Of a stretch of 64,000 bases of DNA, positions 44,813 to 59,684 are shown in pieces. The notes under the pieces are model-generated. The model saw only the letters and a program-made list of their open reading frames with translations, was not told where the DNA came from and did no database searches. The stretch lies in contig CM045729.1 in NCBI GenBank assembly GCA_024760905.1, forward strand, positions 6,010,163 to 6,074,162, in the 5' to 3' direction. Each line of letters begins with the position of its first letter. Position 1 is the first letter of the stretch. This DNA is from Plotosus lineatus (Eukaryota; Chordata; Actinopteri; Siluriformes; Plotosidae). The position numbers and the translations under genes were made by a program.

Positions 44813-45287
44813 GGTAGTTCCAACCTCAGCATCCTACTACCAATATACTCACTATCCTTTCTCTGTACATGTCCAAACCATCTCAATCAAGCCTCTCTGA
44901 CTTTGTCTCCAAAACCTCTTACATGTGCTGTCCCTCTGATGTACCCATTCCTGATCCTATCCATCCTCGTTACTCCCAAAGAGAACCTCAACATTTTCAT
45001 CTCTGCTACCTCCAGCTCTGCCTCCTGTCTTCTCCTCAGTGCCACTGTTTCTAAACCATACAACATCGCTGGCCTCATCACCGTCTTGTACACTTTTCCT
45101 TGCATTCTTTCAGTTTCATTCAGTCTCCAACCATTCCAACCTGCCTGCACACGCTTCTTCACCTCTTTTCCACACTCTCCATTGCGCTTGGTTGTTGAGC
45201 CTAAGTACTTAAAATCCTCCACCTTCTTTATCTCTGCTCCCTTTTACCTCACCGTTCCTCTTGGGTCCTTCTCGTTCACACACATTA
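44796..45287 (-). mobile_element. RTE-clade LINE fragment (C-terminal RT region)
   Basis: Read on the - strand it covers [54 protein letters not shown] and the [20 protein letters not shown] block. It stops at the palindrome before the final GRPKRRF block, so the 3' end is missing. Segments 45222-44887 and 44886-44668 are in different frames. Confidence 0.85.
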
Positions 45288-45289
45288 AA

Positions 45290-46600
45290 AAATTCCTGCA
45301 TTTATAATTGGATCTAAATCATTTCCAAAATCTAATTGAATTGTCCTTGTCCACAGTCCCACATCTGGTAGACCTTTCATGAAAATCTGCACAAAAATAT
45401 CCATAATCTTGATGACACACACTCCAAAGGTAAAACTTCACCTGCTGAGTAAAGGTAAAAATATTATAATAGGGCACCTAACTTGGCCTGCTTGGCCCCT
45501 TAATTGCTTCTGTTTTTTGATGTAGTGTTTTAACTTAAAGATGCAGCCTTTACTAGCTAGTTAGCAAACTGAGTTTTTTCAATTACTCATACCGAGTAGT
45601 ACCTAGTTTAGACTTCACTGTATTAATTATACTTTAATCTACAATCGTCAATGTTAAACCATTTCACAAGTGTTTCCACCCAGCCATGTGGAGCGACGCT
45701 ATCCATTCTATTATGTCATAATATCTTTACTCTGGATAGACCGTAGACTTCCAAGATCTGCCATTAGAACCATCTTTAGTACCCAAGGTTCAAAAATGTC
45801 AATCAAGCCCGTTCCGCATGAAGTTCTATAAACCAACTGACCCCATTATTCCTATTTATCTGCTACTGAGAACAAAGCTCAGAGATACCATCCGCCAGGT
45901 GGTTATTCTTGCAGCAGACAGAACCCGGACTCTCGCTCGACCACCAGCATTGGCCTGAGTCCAGACAGCCGATGCCTAGAATAGAGAAAGCTCTCAAATT
46001 CCTCACAGTAAGAAAATTAAGACGCTCATCCTCTTCTGTTTGAAGTGTCTCTTGCTTTTTAGTGAAAGGCAAAATTGATTGATTTAAATAAAGGAACATG
46101 CCATCTGCTAGCTGGATAGCTTCTTCCAACTACCGTAGAGTCTGAGATAATTACAAGGACATGGCGAGTAATAAAAAGCTACATCTGTGCTTTGAGAGCA
46201 TGTTTCCAATTTCCTGCCATTTTACAGGACAGGACATTATTCTGTGAAGTGACGGGAGATGAACCAGAGTGATGCAGCATTGCATGCATACTCGGATACA
46301 GCAACTTACAGAAATGTTCTCAAGTCATATTAAAGCCAGGAGGACACATGGCAGCCCGTCACACTCCCCCTACCTACAACAGCATGAGGATTAATCTGTC
46401 TGACCTAATTCCAGGCTGCAAATACAATTTCACAAAAAAAAAAAATGTAGATTATGTTCTGGTCACTTACTGGATTTATCCCAGAAATACTCTTTGAAGG
46501 GACTGTGTTTACACTTAGAACCTCAGATATGCACGTACATAACTCTTCATATCAGTAGAGTATGAACCTTACAGTTATACAGCTATAGAATCCAAGATAT
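45290..46600. other. inferred HIBCH intron, nothing recognised
   Basis: About 1.3 kb without recognisable coding or repeat content. The open frame on the - strand (45863-46129) has no known domain and does not match HIBCH. Confidence 0.5.
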
Positions 46601-46601
46601 A

Positions 46602-46682
46602 AGATCGTGGGGAGGCTGGAGCCTATGCTCAGCCAAAAGGATAGGTCCACCCTGAACAGGTCATCAGATCATCGAAGGGCCA

Positions 46683-46730
<48 letters not shown>

Positions 46731-47072
46731 CCATTCACACTCACACCTTGGAGCAATTTAGAGCAGCCAGTGAGCCTAATGTGCATATCTTTGTACTGTG
46801 GAAGAAAACCAGAGTACCCAGAAGAACCTCACACAAGCACGGGGAGAACATACAATATAATATATTAATATATTTTAGATTCATTACACACCGCTGAAGT
46901 AGTTCAGGCCTTTTATTGTTTTAATATTGATAATTTGATAAAATGAACCTCACACAAGCACGGGGAGAACATACAAACGCCACACCAAAATATGCCCTTA
47001 CTGATCCTGGGACTTGAACCCAAAACCATCTTGCTGTGAAGTGGACAGGCTAACCATTACACTACTGGGAGG
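46602..47072 (-). mobile_element. SINE with a 90-bp insert between 31-bp direct repeats
   Basis: Reverse copy of the 42326-42660 family, including a CA array (46684-46727), GAGCAATTTAGAGCAGCCAG, and ending GGACTTGAACCCAAAACC. The SINE segment at 46825-46855 is exactly repeated at 46946-46976 with 90 bp of unrelated AT-rich sequence (46856-46945) between. Confidence 0.8.
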
Positions 47073-47890
47073 CCTGAATATGTTATTATGAGATCATCAT
47101 TATTATTATTATTATTATTATTAATATTATTATTATAAGACGAGCTTATGTGCTAACACTAGGTGAATTGCTTAAGCACTAAAAGATTATGATCACCCAA
47201 TCACCCTATCAGTAATAACGAGCACAAATAAATACATTATACATTCTTCCCGCGCTTGCATTGGTTTTCTCAGAGTATGTACTCGGGTGTCCTCCTGCAG
47301 GCCAAAAACATGCACATTAAGCTGATTAGCTGTTCCCAATCACTCCAAACTGTGAGTGTAAATGTCTGAGTGTGTGTTGACCCCATCATTCCCTCGAAGC
47401 TTGCACGGTCTCAGTGCACAAGAAAATCTATTCAGCGCATAAAATAAAATGCAACAGAAACATATTGATTAATATCTAATATTAGACCTAATCTAATCTA
47501 ATTAATTAGACCAATAATATTGTTTTCTGCACCATTTTGCTGTGTAACTCAGTGAGTGACAGGTGTCCAACCAATGGGTAGGATACGGTTCACTTACACT
47601 ACGTAGCCAATCATAGCATTGACAGTGCTTTCATATGTGCCCTGCCCATACGCGCCGTGCAAGTTAGCTAGCCAACAACAGTGTGGCGGACTTAAGAAAT
47701 GCAAATGCTGACTCCTTATCATGGCGAAACGAACGGGTAGCGACACGTCCACTCACCAAGCCTGAAATTAAAAGTCAACGAATGAAAATTGTTGTAATTT
47801 GACTCTTTGAATAAGCTTTGGAACTTGCTATGATGGGGCAGTGGTGGTCGCCACAGCGAATGATTCGCACATTTGTATACTGTGTATAAT

Positions 47891-47893
47891 ATA

Positions 47894-47956
<63 letters not shown>
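47891..47956. repeat. (TA)n microsatellite
   Basis: A TA array of about 65 bp, preceded by ATAAT repeats. Confidence 0.95.
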
Positions 47957-47959
<3 letters not shown>

Positions 47960-47969
47960 CAATAAGTAT

Positions 47970-48191
47970 CACAGTACAAAATTTAAAAAGTTCTTACTGA
48001 ATCATTACTACATTTTACTGCATTATTACTGTATTCATGAGTAAGACTGTCAATAGAATGTGTTTAAGAAGCATATTTTAGTATATGTAAGATCATACAT
48101 AGGATTCTACAACCACGTAAATAACTCGTGGAATTTCGTGATCCGTGGGAAGGGCCGGAACCAAACCACTGCGAAAAATGGAAGCTTAATG
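47970..48191. mobile_element. partial copy of the CAGTAGGCC foldback family
   Basis: GAGTAAGACTGTCAATAGAA and GTGTTTAAGAAGCATATTTT are the complement of 310-400 in the foldback element. The terminal inverted repeat is degraded (GCTTAATGTA). Confidence 0.7.
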
Positions 48192-48208
48192 TACCAACAT
48201 TTTCATTC

Positions 48209-48525
48209 ATTAATTTTTGTAACCACTTAATTAAATTACGGTCGCGGGGAGGCTGGCGCCCATTTCAGCTAACTTTGGCGAAGGCAGAGCTCACTGGGCC
48301 ATCGCAGGGCAGAAACACGCTGACGGCTATGCAACCTCTCTTGTAGAAAGTCAGCAATGGTTCTTTTACATGAACCTCTCACCATAGACAGGAAGAGACA
48401 TGGCCAGCCTTTGATAAACCAGTTAGCTGCACTGGGGGGGGGCAGTGACAACCCAGTGATAGTGGGGCTTGAACACCCGATCTAGGAAAAAGTAATTCAG
48501 CACCTTACCACTGGGCCACACGACC
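48209..48525 (-). mobile_element. SINE, reverse orientation
   Basis: GGTCGCGGGGAGGCTGGCGC, GCAGAAACACGCTGACGGCT, AGAAAGTCAGCAATGGTTC and GATAGTGGGGCTTGAACACC match the complement of 58767-59113. Confidence 0.8.
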
Positions 48526-48811
48526 ACACATTTTAGTATGAAAACAGTAAATGTTTCATCCGCCATCACAGAAATGTACAACATCTAGGAGTTCTGTGGG
48601 TTCTGATGGTCCTGGGTCGTGGTGGCTCAGTGGTTAAGGTTTTGGGATCAGCAGGTTGATCAGCAGGTTGGCGGTTCACACCCCAGCACCACCAATCTGC
48701 CACTGTTTAGTTTTTGAGCAAGACCTTTAACCCTCGTTTGCCCAGATGTATAAATTGGATAAAAATAAGTAAGTACGTCGTTTTTGAAAATGATTTCTGC
48801 CAAAAGCTGTA

Positions 48812-49359
48812 CAGAAGGCTCCCGATATTCACGAGGGTTGCATTCCATCCCTACCCACAAAGCCCGGTAATCCACAAATTATTGATGCAGTTTTAAAACC
48901 CTGTGTATGATATTACATGCGCTAAACTCTGCTTGTTAAACCCATTCTATAGCCAGTCTTCCTCATCCATACAGTAATAATGCAGTAAAATGTAGTAATG
49001 ATTAAAAACTTATAAATTTTGTACTGTGATAATATTTATGAATAAATAAAGCACTTAGGCTCCTTACCAGACGTTAGAGAAGATGCAGGGCGTTTGAGTG
49101 ACATCATAGGGCTTACATAATCATTAAAAGCACACGAAAAACATGAATTCACAATTCAAGCAATCATGCTGATGACGTGTGCGAAGGAAGAAAAAAAGAG
49201 GTGTACACATCATCTGCAACCAATCAGCAGGAGGTAGACACAAAAGCTCTCAGACATTGGCTAAATTTGAATCATGTGTCATTAACTTCCTGGGCTGCTG
49301 CTAATCCACAAATATGTGGGGGAGTGACCGGTCAACCGCGAATGAGCGGGGGCCTACTG
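48812..49359. mobile_element. short member of the CAGTAGGCC family with TA target duplication
   Basis: The left end CAGAAGGCTCCCGATATTCA and the right end GAGCGGGGGCCTACTG are inverted and flanked by TA (48810-48811 and 49360-49361). The left interior shares TTACATGCGCTAAA and the 'AGCCAGTCTT' block with the foldback element at 206-1934. No coding content. Confidence 0.8.
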
Positions 49360-50095
49360 TAAATACTAAATGTAAGAAACTTTGAAAGTAGTGACATTTA
49401 TTATTTATATGTTATTATTTATATTTATGTTATAATTACAGAGATCATTACACAGCCTGCAGACAAACATCCTCAAATTCAAACTAAATACGTTTCAGTA
49501 TTAAAGTATTCATTGTTTTTATAGGATATACAACCACACTGTGCTACTAAATTTGTTTATTCCTCACTTCTTATTTATCTTCATCACAGATGTTTTAATT
49601 GTTTCTCAAATTAAGATTAGCACTTAAGCCTGAACCAGCGTCTGATTATTAGGTTTTATGCCCAGACGGGAAATCGTTTCGAAAGGAATTTTGATCCATC
49701 TAAAAATCGATTATTTTCTCATCCCTGGTGCACACGATGACTCTCAGGCTCTGATTTTTGGACGGAATCGGGGGAGGATTAAGCTCTGGGACGCATTAAC
49801 AAAGAGATTTCAGAGTAAGATGAGCTGCAAATGAAACCGAGTGGTGCCTGACTCATATTCTGCCCATTTCATTACCTCATGCTGCCGGCCATTAAGGAGG
49901 TGTCGGATATCTCACAATATGGCACCCTGCGGCCTGTCTCTACCATCCCCGCACTGCACACTTTTTATTTTCGTTATTCGAGCACAACAAAACAACATTT
50001 AACAGTTTATAAGCTCAAAGTACTGGAGAAATTAACATAAAGAAAGAGAAACCGAGTCTTAAACATGTCAAACAATAATATTTACAGTGAAAGGT
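49360..50095. other. inferred HIBCH intron; possible conserved non-coding segment at 49640-49960
   Basis: 49360-49635 is AT-rich. 49640-49960 is balanced, complex sequence with no repeat signature and no sustained reading frame (for example CATTACCTCATGCTGCCGGC). That is the appearance of many regulatory conserved elements, but nothing here proves it. Confidence 0.3.
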
Positions 50096-50260
50096 TTGTG
50101 CCCCCCTCCCTGAATCGCCACCTTATCGTGGTGGAGGGGTTTGCGTGACCTAATGATCCTAGGAGCTATGTTGTCGGGGGCATAATGCCCCTGGTAGGGT
50201 CACCCAAGGCAAACAGGTCCTGGGTGAAGGTCCAGACAAAGTACGATTCAGAAGACTCCT

Positions 50261-50923
50261 ATGCCATCTCGGAGTAAACATTTGAAGCAGTCTCCCTTGC
50301 CCAGACGCGGGTCACCGGGGTTCCCTCCTGGAGCCAGGCCCAGGGGAGGGGCTCGAAGGCGAGTGCCTGGTGGTCGGGCTTATGCCCATGGAGCCTGGCC
50401 GGGCCTAGCCCGAAAAGGAGACATGGGTCCGCCCTCCCATGGACCCACCACCCGTGGGAGGAGTTTTAGGGGTCCGGTGCAATGCGAGTTGGGTGGCAGC
50501 CAAAGGCATGGGTTCTGTCGGACCGATCCTCGGCTACTTACTCTGACCCTCGGGACATGGAATGTCACCTCTCTGGCGAGAAAGGAGCCTGATTTGGTGC
50601 GCGAGATGGAGGGATACCGCCTAGATATAGTCGGGCTCACTTCAACGCATAGCTTGGGCTCTGGAACCATCCATCTCGAGAGAGGATGGACCTTATTCTG
50701 TTCTGGAGTTGCTCATGGGGAGAGGCGGCAAGCCGGTGTGGGTATTCTTGTTGCCCCCGGTCTCGGTGCTCAAATGTTGGGGTTCTCCCCGGTTGACGAA
50801 AGGGTAGCTTCCCTCCGTCTTCGGGTGGGGGGATGGGTCCTGACTGTTATTTGTGCTTATGCACCAAATGACAGTTCAGAGTACCCACCCTTTTTGGAGT
50901 CTTTGGGGGGGGGGGGGGGGTGT
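50261..50923 (+). pseudogene. Rex3 N-terminal and early endonuclease region
   Basis: The open frame contains LTLGTWNVTSLARKEPDLV, DIVGLTSTHSLGSGTIHLER and [24 protein letters not shown] blocks of the apurinic endonuclease. The frame is lost at a run of 16 G (50905-50920), most likely by slippage, and the domain continues in another frame from 50920. Confidence 0.85.
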
Positions 50924-53247
50924 TGGAGAACGCTCCCTCAGGAGACCCACTCGTTGTCTTGGGAGACTTCAACGCCCATGTGGGCAACGATAGTGTGACC
51001 TGGAAGGGTGTGATCGGTAGGTACGGCCTCTCCAGTCTGAATCCAAATGGTGTTTCGTTGTTGGACTTCTGTGCTCGTCACAGTTTGTCTATCACGAACA
51101 CCATGTTCGAACATAAGGGTGTCCATAAGTGCACTTGGCACCAGGACACCCTAGGTCGCAGTTCGATGATTGACTTTGTAGTCGTGTCATCGGACTTGCG
51201 ACCATATGTTCTGGACACTTGGGTGAAGAGAGGAGCTGAGCTGTCTACCGATCACTACCTGGTTGCGAGTTGGCTTCGGTGGTGGGGGAGGTTGCCTTCC
51301 AGACCTGGCAGGCCCAAGCATGTAATCAGGGTCTGCTGGGAACGTTTGGCGGAGTCCCCTGTCCGAGAGGCCTTTAACTCCCACCTCCGGCAGAGCTACA
51401 ACCACGTCCTGGAGGAGGCAGGGGACATGGAATCCGAATGGGCCATGTTTCGTGCCTCCATTGCTGAGGCGGCAGCCCATAGCTGTGGCCGTAAGGTCGT
51501 CGGTGCTTGTCGTGGCAGTAATCCCCGAACCCGGTGGTGGACACCTGCGATGAAGGGGGTCGTCCAGCTGAAGAAGGAGGCCTATCGAGTTTTATTAGCC
51601 TGTGGGACTCCCGAGGCAGCAAACGGGTACACGCAGGCCAAACGTGCTGCAGCCGAGGCTGTTGCAGATGCAAAATCTCGGGCGTGGGAGGAGTTCGGTG
51701 AGGGCCTAGAGAGTGATTATCGGTTGGCCTCAAAAAGGTTCTGGACCACCATCTGACGCCTCAGGAGGGGGAAGCAGTTCTTTACAAACACTGTTTACAG
51801 TGGAGGTGGGGAGTTGCTTACCTTGACTGGGGATGTCGTCGAGAGGTGGAGGGAATACTTTGAGGGCCTCCTCAATCCCAACACGCCCTCTGTGGAAGAG
51901 GAAGACCCTGGGGGTTCGGGTGAGGGTCCTCCCATCACTGGAGTAGAGGTCACTGGGGTTGTCAAAAAGCTCCTCGGTGGTCGAGCTCCGGGGTTGGACG
52001 AGATCCACCCGGAATATCTCAGGGCTCTGGATGTTGTAGGACTATCTTGGTTGACACGTCTCTGCAACATCACGTGGTCATCAGGGGCTGTACCTCTGGA
52101 TTGGCAAACTGGGGTGGTGGTCCCAATTTTTAAGAAGGGGGACCGGAGGGTGTGTTCCGATTATCGGGGAATTACACTCCTGAGCCTACCTGGGAAAGTC
52201 TATGCAGGGGTGCTAGAGAGGAGGATCCGATCGATAGTCGAACCTCGGATTCAGGAGGAACAATGTGGTTTTCGTCCTGGCCGTAGCACTCTTGACCAAC
52301 TCTATACGCTCCACAGGATTCTGGAGGGGGCATGGGAGTTTGCCCAATCTGTCCACATGTGCTTTGTGGATTTGGAGAAGTCTTTCGACCGTGTCCCTCG
52401 AACGATCTTGTGGGGCGTGCTCCGAGAGTACGGCGTTCCGGACCCGTTGCTACGAGCTATTCGGTCGCTGTATCACCGGAGCCAGAGTTTGGTCCGTATT
52501 GGTAACAGCAGGTCGGATTCATTTCCAGTGGGAGTTGGAGTCCGCCAAGACTGTCCTTTGACACCGATTCTGTTCATAATTTTTATGGACAGAATTTCTA
52601 GGCGCAGTCGAGGCGATGAGGGGTTCTGGTTTGGCGGCCATCGGATATCGTCTCTGCTTTTTGCGGATGATGTTGTCCTTTTGGCTTCATCAAGTCGGGA
52701 CCTCCAGCTCTCATTGGAGCGATTTGCAGCCAAGTGCGAAGCAGCCGGGATGAAGATCAGTACCTCCAAGTCCGAGGCCATGGTTCTCAGTCGGACAATG
52801 GTGGAATGCACCCTCCGGGTCGGGAATGAGGTCCTGTCCCAAGTGGAGGAGTTTAAGTATCTTGGGGTCTTGTTTACGAGTGAGGGAGGGATGGAGCGAG
52901 AGATCGACAGACGGATCGCTGCAGCCTCTGCTGTTAAGCGGTGCCTGTACCGGTCCGTCGTGGTGAAGAAGGAGCTGAGCCGCAAGGCGAATCTGGCTCG
53001 GGCATCTGGTCAGAATACCCCCCCCGGATGCCTCCCTGGTGTGGTGTTTCGGGCATGTCCAACCGGGAAGAGACCCCGGGGTCGACCAAGAACACGCTGG
53101 AGGGACTATGTCTCTCGGCTTGTCTGGGACCGCCTCGGTGTCCCCCCGGGAGAATTGGAGGAAGTGGCTCGGGAGAGGGACGTCTGGACCTCTTTGGTTA
53201 GGTTGCTGACCCCGCGACCTGACCCTGGACTAAGCGGAAGAAGATGA
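50920..53247 (+). pseudogene. Rex3 endonuclease C-terminal part and reverse transcriptase (one in-frame stop)
   Basis: One frame runs from 50920 to 53247 with a single TGA at 51754-51756, where related copies have an Arg codon CGA. Endonuclease blocks: [14 protein letters not shown] and [11 protein letters not shown]. Linker: [22 protein letters not shown] blocks: [80 protein letters not shown], the catalytic [13 protein letters not shown] (near 52660) and [13 protein letters not shown]. Near 53000 about 80 codons are deleted compared with the copy at 26365-27745, joining RKANL to the PTGKRPRGRPRTRWRDYVS block; extra C bases restore the frame. Confidence 0.9.
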
Positions 53248-53602
53248 TGATGATGATGATGATGGCTTGTGCCTTCATACTACTTACGGTTGCCAGGTCT
53301 TCTTTTTTGAAATAAGCGATTGTATTTGAGCAACAAGGGGAAAAACAAACAAATATTTTGACCACAGAGAGAGAAAAAACAGACACAGCTGCTTAAAAAA
53401 GCAATTTAAAAATAAATTAACAAATAAATTATAAAAGTTAAAATGTAAGAAATGAAAGATTTCCATAAAGATCTCGTTATAGTTGCAATACTTTACAGAG
53501 GATAAAAAAAACTATGACCGAAAGACTATGAAACACATTAGCATCTTACACCCAATTTCAGGAAATGCTCACTATTTAGCTTTGAGATGTTTTTACACTA
53601 TA

Positions 53603-53781
53603 CAGGTATCCCTCGGCTTACGTTGTTCCACTCACTTTGTGAAAGTTGTTTGGGAGGGGGTTGGAACGGATTAATTAGTTTTCTGTTATTTCTTATTGAA
53701 ATAATTGTTTCATCTAACGAACTTTTTGGCTTATGAGCTTGCCCTTGGAACGGATTGAATTTGTATGTCAAGTTACCACTG
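53603..53781. mobile_element. short Tigger-type MITE with TA target duplication
   Basis: A 179-bp element with ends CAGGTATCCCTCGGCTTACG and GTCAAGTTACCACTG, flanked by TA. Contains GGAACGGATTAATTAGTTTT, shared with 7447-7606 and 35060-35200. Confidence 0.8.
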
Positions 53782-53812
53782 TATTTTATTATTAATATTT
53801 GTATTTATTAAA

Positions 53813-53816
<4 letters not shown>

Positions 53817-53861
<45 letters not shown>
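53817..53861. repeat. (CA)n microsatellite
   Basis: About 22 CA units. Confidence 0.95.
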
Positions 53862-53863
<2 letters not shown>

Positions 53864-53932
53864 TAAACTGTATCAACTTCAGAATGAACCACTTTAAATC
53901 AATTTTAAAAATAACATTTTAAAGCTTTAGAC

Positions 53933-56698
<2,766 letters not shown>

Positions 56699-56706
56699 CT
56701 TTAGAC

Positions 56707-57184
56707 CATGATATCAACGTGTGTATGTAGTTTAGACCTCATCATACTGTAAAGCTCTAATCTGTAAATCCTGTTCGAACATCCGTTATTAAAAAACAAC
56801 CCTGATACCATCTGCCAGAAACACGGACTGCTCAAACACACTCCTGACGCAGGTGTTAATACTTGTTACTGGTCCAGAAGGATCGGCATGCACACACCAC
56901 TGAATCAATGTGTGCTGTCTTCAACCTGCATAATGTAAATTTTTTACATTTTTAAAAATATAAATAAACGTCTCTAAAAATTTCTAATCGACTTCAAGAG
57001 GCTGTATTAGCTCTCTACATCTCTAATAATGATCCTAAATCTGCCGTCCATATGGTTAAGGAGGAGATGAGGGCCATGTTCTCATTCAGAGCAAAGTTTA
57101 ATGTGTAACGAGAACCTCGAATTGTACACGAGAAAATACGTGAGAAAAATAAATACGGTCACAATAATATTTAAATTAAACATA
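56707..57184. other. inferred HIBCH intron, nothing recognised
   Basis: No repeat or gene signature. A short complex stretch at about 56985-57110 has no sustained reading frame. Confidence 0.4.
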
Positions 57185-58086
57185 CAGTCGGCCCTCTTCT
57201 TACGAAACCCTCAGAATACGAAAAATCCAGTATACGAAAAACATGTTCCTAAATTTTTTTCCTCTGTATACGAAACAAGTTCTTCCGAAAAGCGCCAAAC
57301 ACGCCATTCAAACATTAAAACACGCCATTCAAACAATGCGTGAGTTGCTTTCTCATTGGCTGTCTTCCAACATCCTGCCCCGCTGGCCTCCCATTGGCCT
57401 CCCATTGGCCAGGCGGGAGCTGAATCTCCATAGTACTGTACCCATAAAGCTTGTTTGTCACACGCGTAAAAAAGAGCTGTACTGTTGCTTCGTGAGTTTC
57501 GTGAGTTTTTTGAGAGTACTCATTGCAGCTTATTTTTCGTTTTTTAAGTTGTTTAATTCAGTAAATGTTTAATAAATGTGGCATGCTCCGCCGAATGTGG
57601 GCAAAACGCGGCTCATCCGGACCTCCGATCCCTCAGGCAAACAAGTGAATGTTGAGTACTAAACAAGTATTCAAAGCGCACTTACCTGCTTGAGGGATTG
57701 GAGGTCTGGATGAGCTGCGCCCCCATCTCAAAAGCTCTGGCGTCGGCTGCAACACCGCTCACACTCGTCACAAATGTTTACTAATGTTTAATATTGTTTA
57801 GTTTATAAAAAATGTTGAATCATAGTTTCATTAATAGATATGTTAATAAAATGGTTCAATATGTTAATAAAATGTTTAAATGGTTTAACAAATAATTTTC
57901 TTTTACTTTTAACTCATATTTCAGACATATTTCATACGAAATTGGTGTACTTTTATCATTTTTAAAGGGTTTATGGGGTAGTATTGTGAGCCTTGGAACA
58001 TTACATATAAAATGCGCCTCTACTTACAAAAAATCCAGGGAACGAAAAAGGCTCTGGAAAGGATTAATTTCCAAGAGGGCCGACTG
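57185..58086. mobile_element. Tigger-type MITE (CAGTCGGCCCTCTTCTTACG family)
   Basis: A 902-bp element: the left end CAGTCGGCCCTCTTCTTACG pairs with the right end CCAAGAGGGCCGACTG, flanked by TA. The interior shares TTAAAGGGTTTATGGGGTAG and GGAAAGGATTAATTTCC-type blocks with other MITEs here. No transposase. Confidence 0.85.
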
Positions 58087-58766
58087 TATTACAAAATCAA
58101 CGCACAATGATAATTTAAAGACCTGGTAAAATGTCCTGCTTTTAATCTGTAGAAATTGACATCTCCTCATGACCCAACCATGACCCAGAACACATGGCAT
58201 CTGGGTTCAAGCTGATTATGTGGAGCAACATTGGCAGCTGCTTAACACAGTCTATCTGTGTACAAAACAGCATTATACACATCGCACCTCATACTAGCAT
58301 ATGGTAAATACAAACAAGAAAAATACTCACTTCCACGCAGAAATGTAGTGGTGGAATCGAAGCTCGTATCATGGCAAATTCGTTATTACAGACATTCATA
58401 AGTCAAGGTACCACTGTACTTCTCACACTAAAGACAACACAAACATTTCTTCTTTAACGTGATGGTCGGGACCGAGACCGATAACCAAGAAAAGTCTGAG
58501 GACAAGCAAGAGCCATCAGAGGATGACATACACCCCCCCAATTAATTTGCAGAAATTCCAAAACATCAAAAGGCTATCATACCTAATAGGCCTAACTAAC
58601 AAGTTTGATGTAGAAACGGTTTTTAGTTAATATGTTAAATTGGTTACCATGGAAACAAAACTTAAAACCACTGAAATCCCAAAATATCAAAAGGCAGAAC
58701 CACACTGCTTAATCAAAATGACTGTCAAATTTTAAAAAGTAATTTGAAATCTGTAGTGGTCTAGTG
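58087..58766. other. inferred HIBCH intron with a MITE-end remnant
   Basis: A right-end fragment (CATAAGTCAAGGTACCACTG) lies at about 58388-58417. The rest has no recognisable content. Confidence 0.5.
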
Positions 58767-59113
58767 GGACAGTGGTGGTCTAGTAGTATAAGGCGCCAGA
58801 TCGCTGATCCAAAGGTTGGGGGTTCGAGTCCCACTCTCCACAAGGTTGTCACTGTCCCCCCCCAGTGCAGCTAACTGGGTTATCAAAGGCCGGTGATGTC
58901 TCCCACTGTCTATGATGTGAGGCATGTAAAAAAACCATTGCTGACTTTCGACAAGAGTAGGCTGCAAAGCCGTCAGCGTGTTTCCGCCCTGCGATGGCCT
59001 GGCGAGCTGTCCAGGGTGTACTCTGCCCTCGCCCTGAGTTGGCTGGGATGGGCACCAGCCTCCCCGCGACCCTAATTAGGATGAAGCAGTTACAGAAAAT
59101 GAACTGAATGAAT
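58767..59113 (+). mobile_element. SINE, best copy of the CCTAATTAGG-tailed family
   Basis: tRNA-like head GACAGTGGTGGTCTAGTAGT and GGTTGGGGGTTCGAGTCCC (B box), then TTATCAAAGGCCGGTGATG, ACCATTGCTGACTTTCGAC, CGTCAGCGTGTTTCCGCC, GGCGAGCTGTCCAGGGTGTA and the tail CGCGACCCTAATTAGGATGA. Other copies: 9379-9706, 17510-17815, 21937-22215, 23648-23920 and 48209-48525. Confidence 0.85.
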
Positions 59114-59358
59114 TCGAAATCTTTTATTGAGGTCTGTCCCAGAAACTGACACCAACTATATTCTTACATGATAAATTGGTTGTTATGGAGACATGAAAAA
59201 ATATAAATTAGACAAATCCCAAGATATCAAAAAGGGTACAACTACACTGCCGAGTAGAAGCAACTGCCAAGTTTGAGGGAGACATTCTGGGCTGGAATTG
59301 GAATTATTGCAGATCATGGACAGACAAACTGATGACTGTATCTGGCTGCTTTATATTC

Positions 59359-59405
<47 letters not shown>

Positions 59406-59606
59406 TGACTCTGATATAGTACCTCTGATGGAGGTGTAGTTTGACAGTCCTATATTTTAAGTACTGCAAACACGCTGTACAAAAATTAAACCACATGAAT
59501 TTGATTAAAAGGTAGTCACATGAATTAATATTACATAGGGAAAAACTGACAATAAACTATACACTATTACACTATACTGTACATGAGACAGAACGTAGTG
59601 TCCACT

Positions 59607-59684
<78 letters not shown>

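Larger units (their letters stand above)
50103..53266 (+). mobile_element. Rex3 retrotransposon, nearly full length
   Basis: A 3.16-kb RTE-clade LINE flanked by a probable 7-bp duplication TTGTGCC (50096-50102 and 53267-53273). It starts with a C-rich, CG-rich leader, encodes an endonuclease and RT, and ends in an ATG/GATG-type repeat tail (about 53243-53264), a known Rex3 feature. Two stretches match the standard fish Rex3 detection sequences with few differences: TGGCAAACTGGGGTGGTGGT near 52102 and the CTGTCCTTTGACACCG stretch near 52551. Defects are one frameshift in a 16-G run, one in-frame TGA and one internal deletion, so the copy is inactive but young. Confidence 0.93.

Noticed and set aside
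45863..46129. A 88-codon - strand open frame as an upstream HIBCH exon
   Set aside because: It has no similarity to HIBCH blocks expected there (the GITMGGG or PET regions) and lacks matching splice sites in phase.
56985..57110. A short + strand coding exon
   Set aside because: The open stretch is brief, has no matched splice sites and no recognisable protein family.
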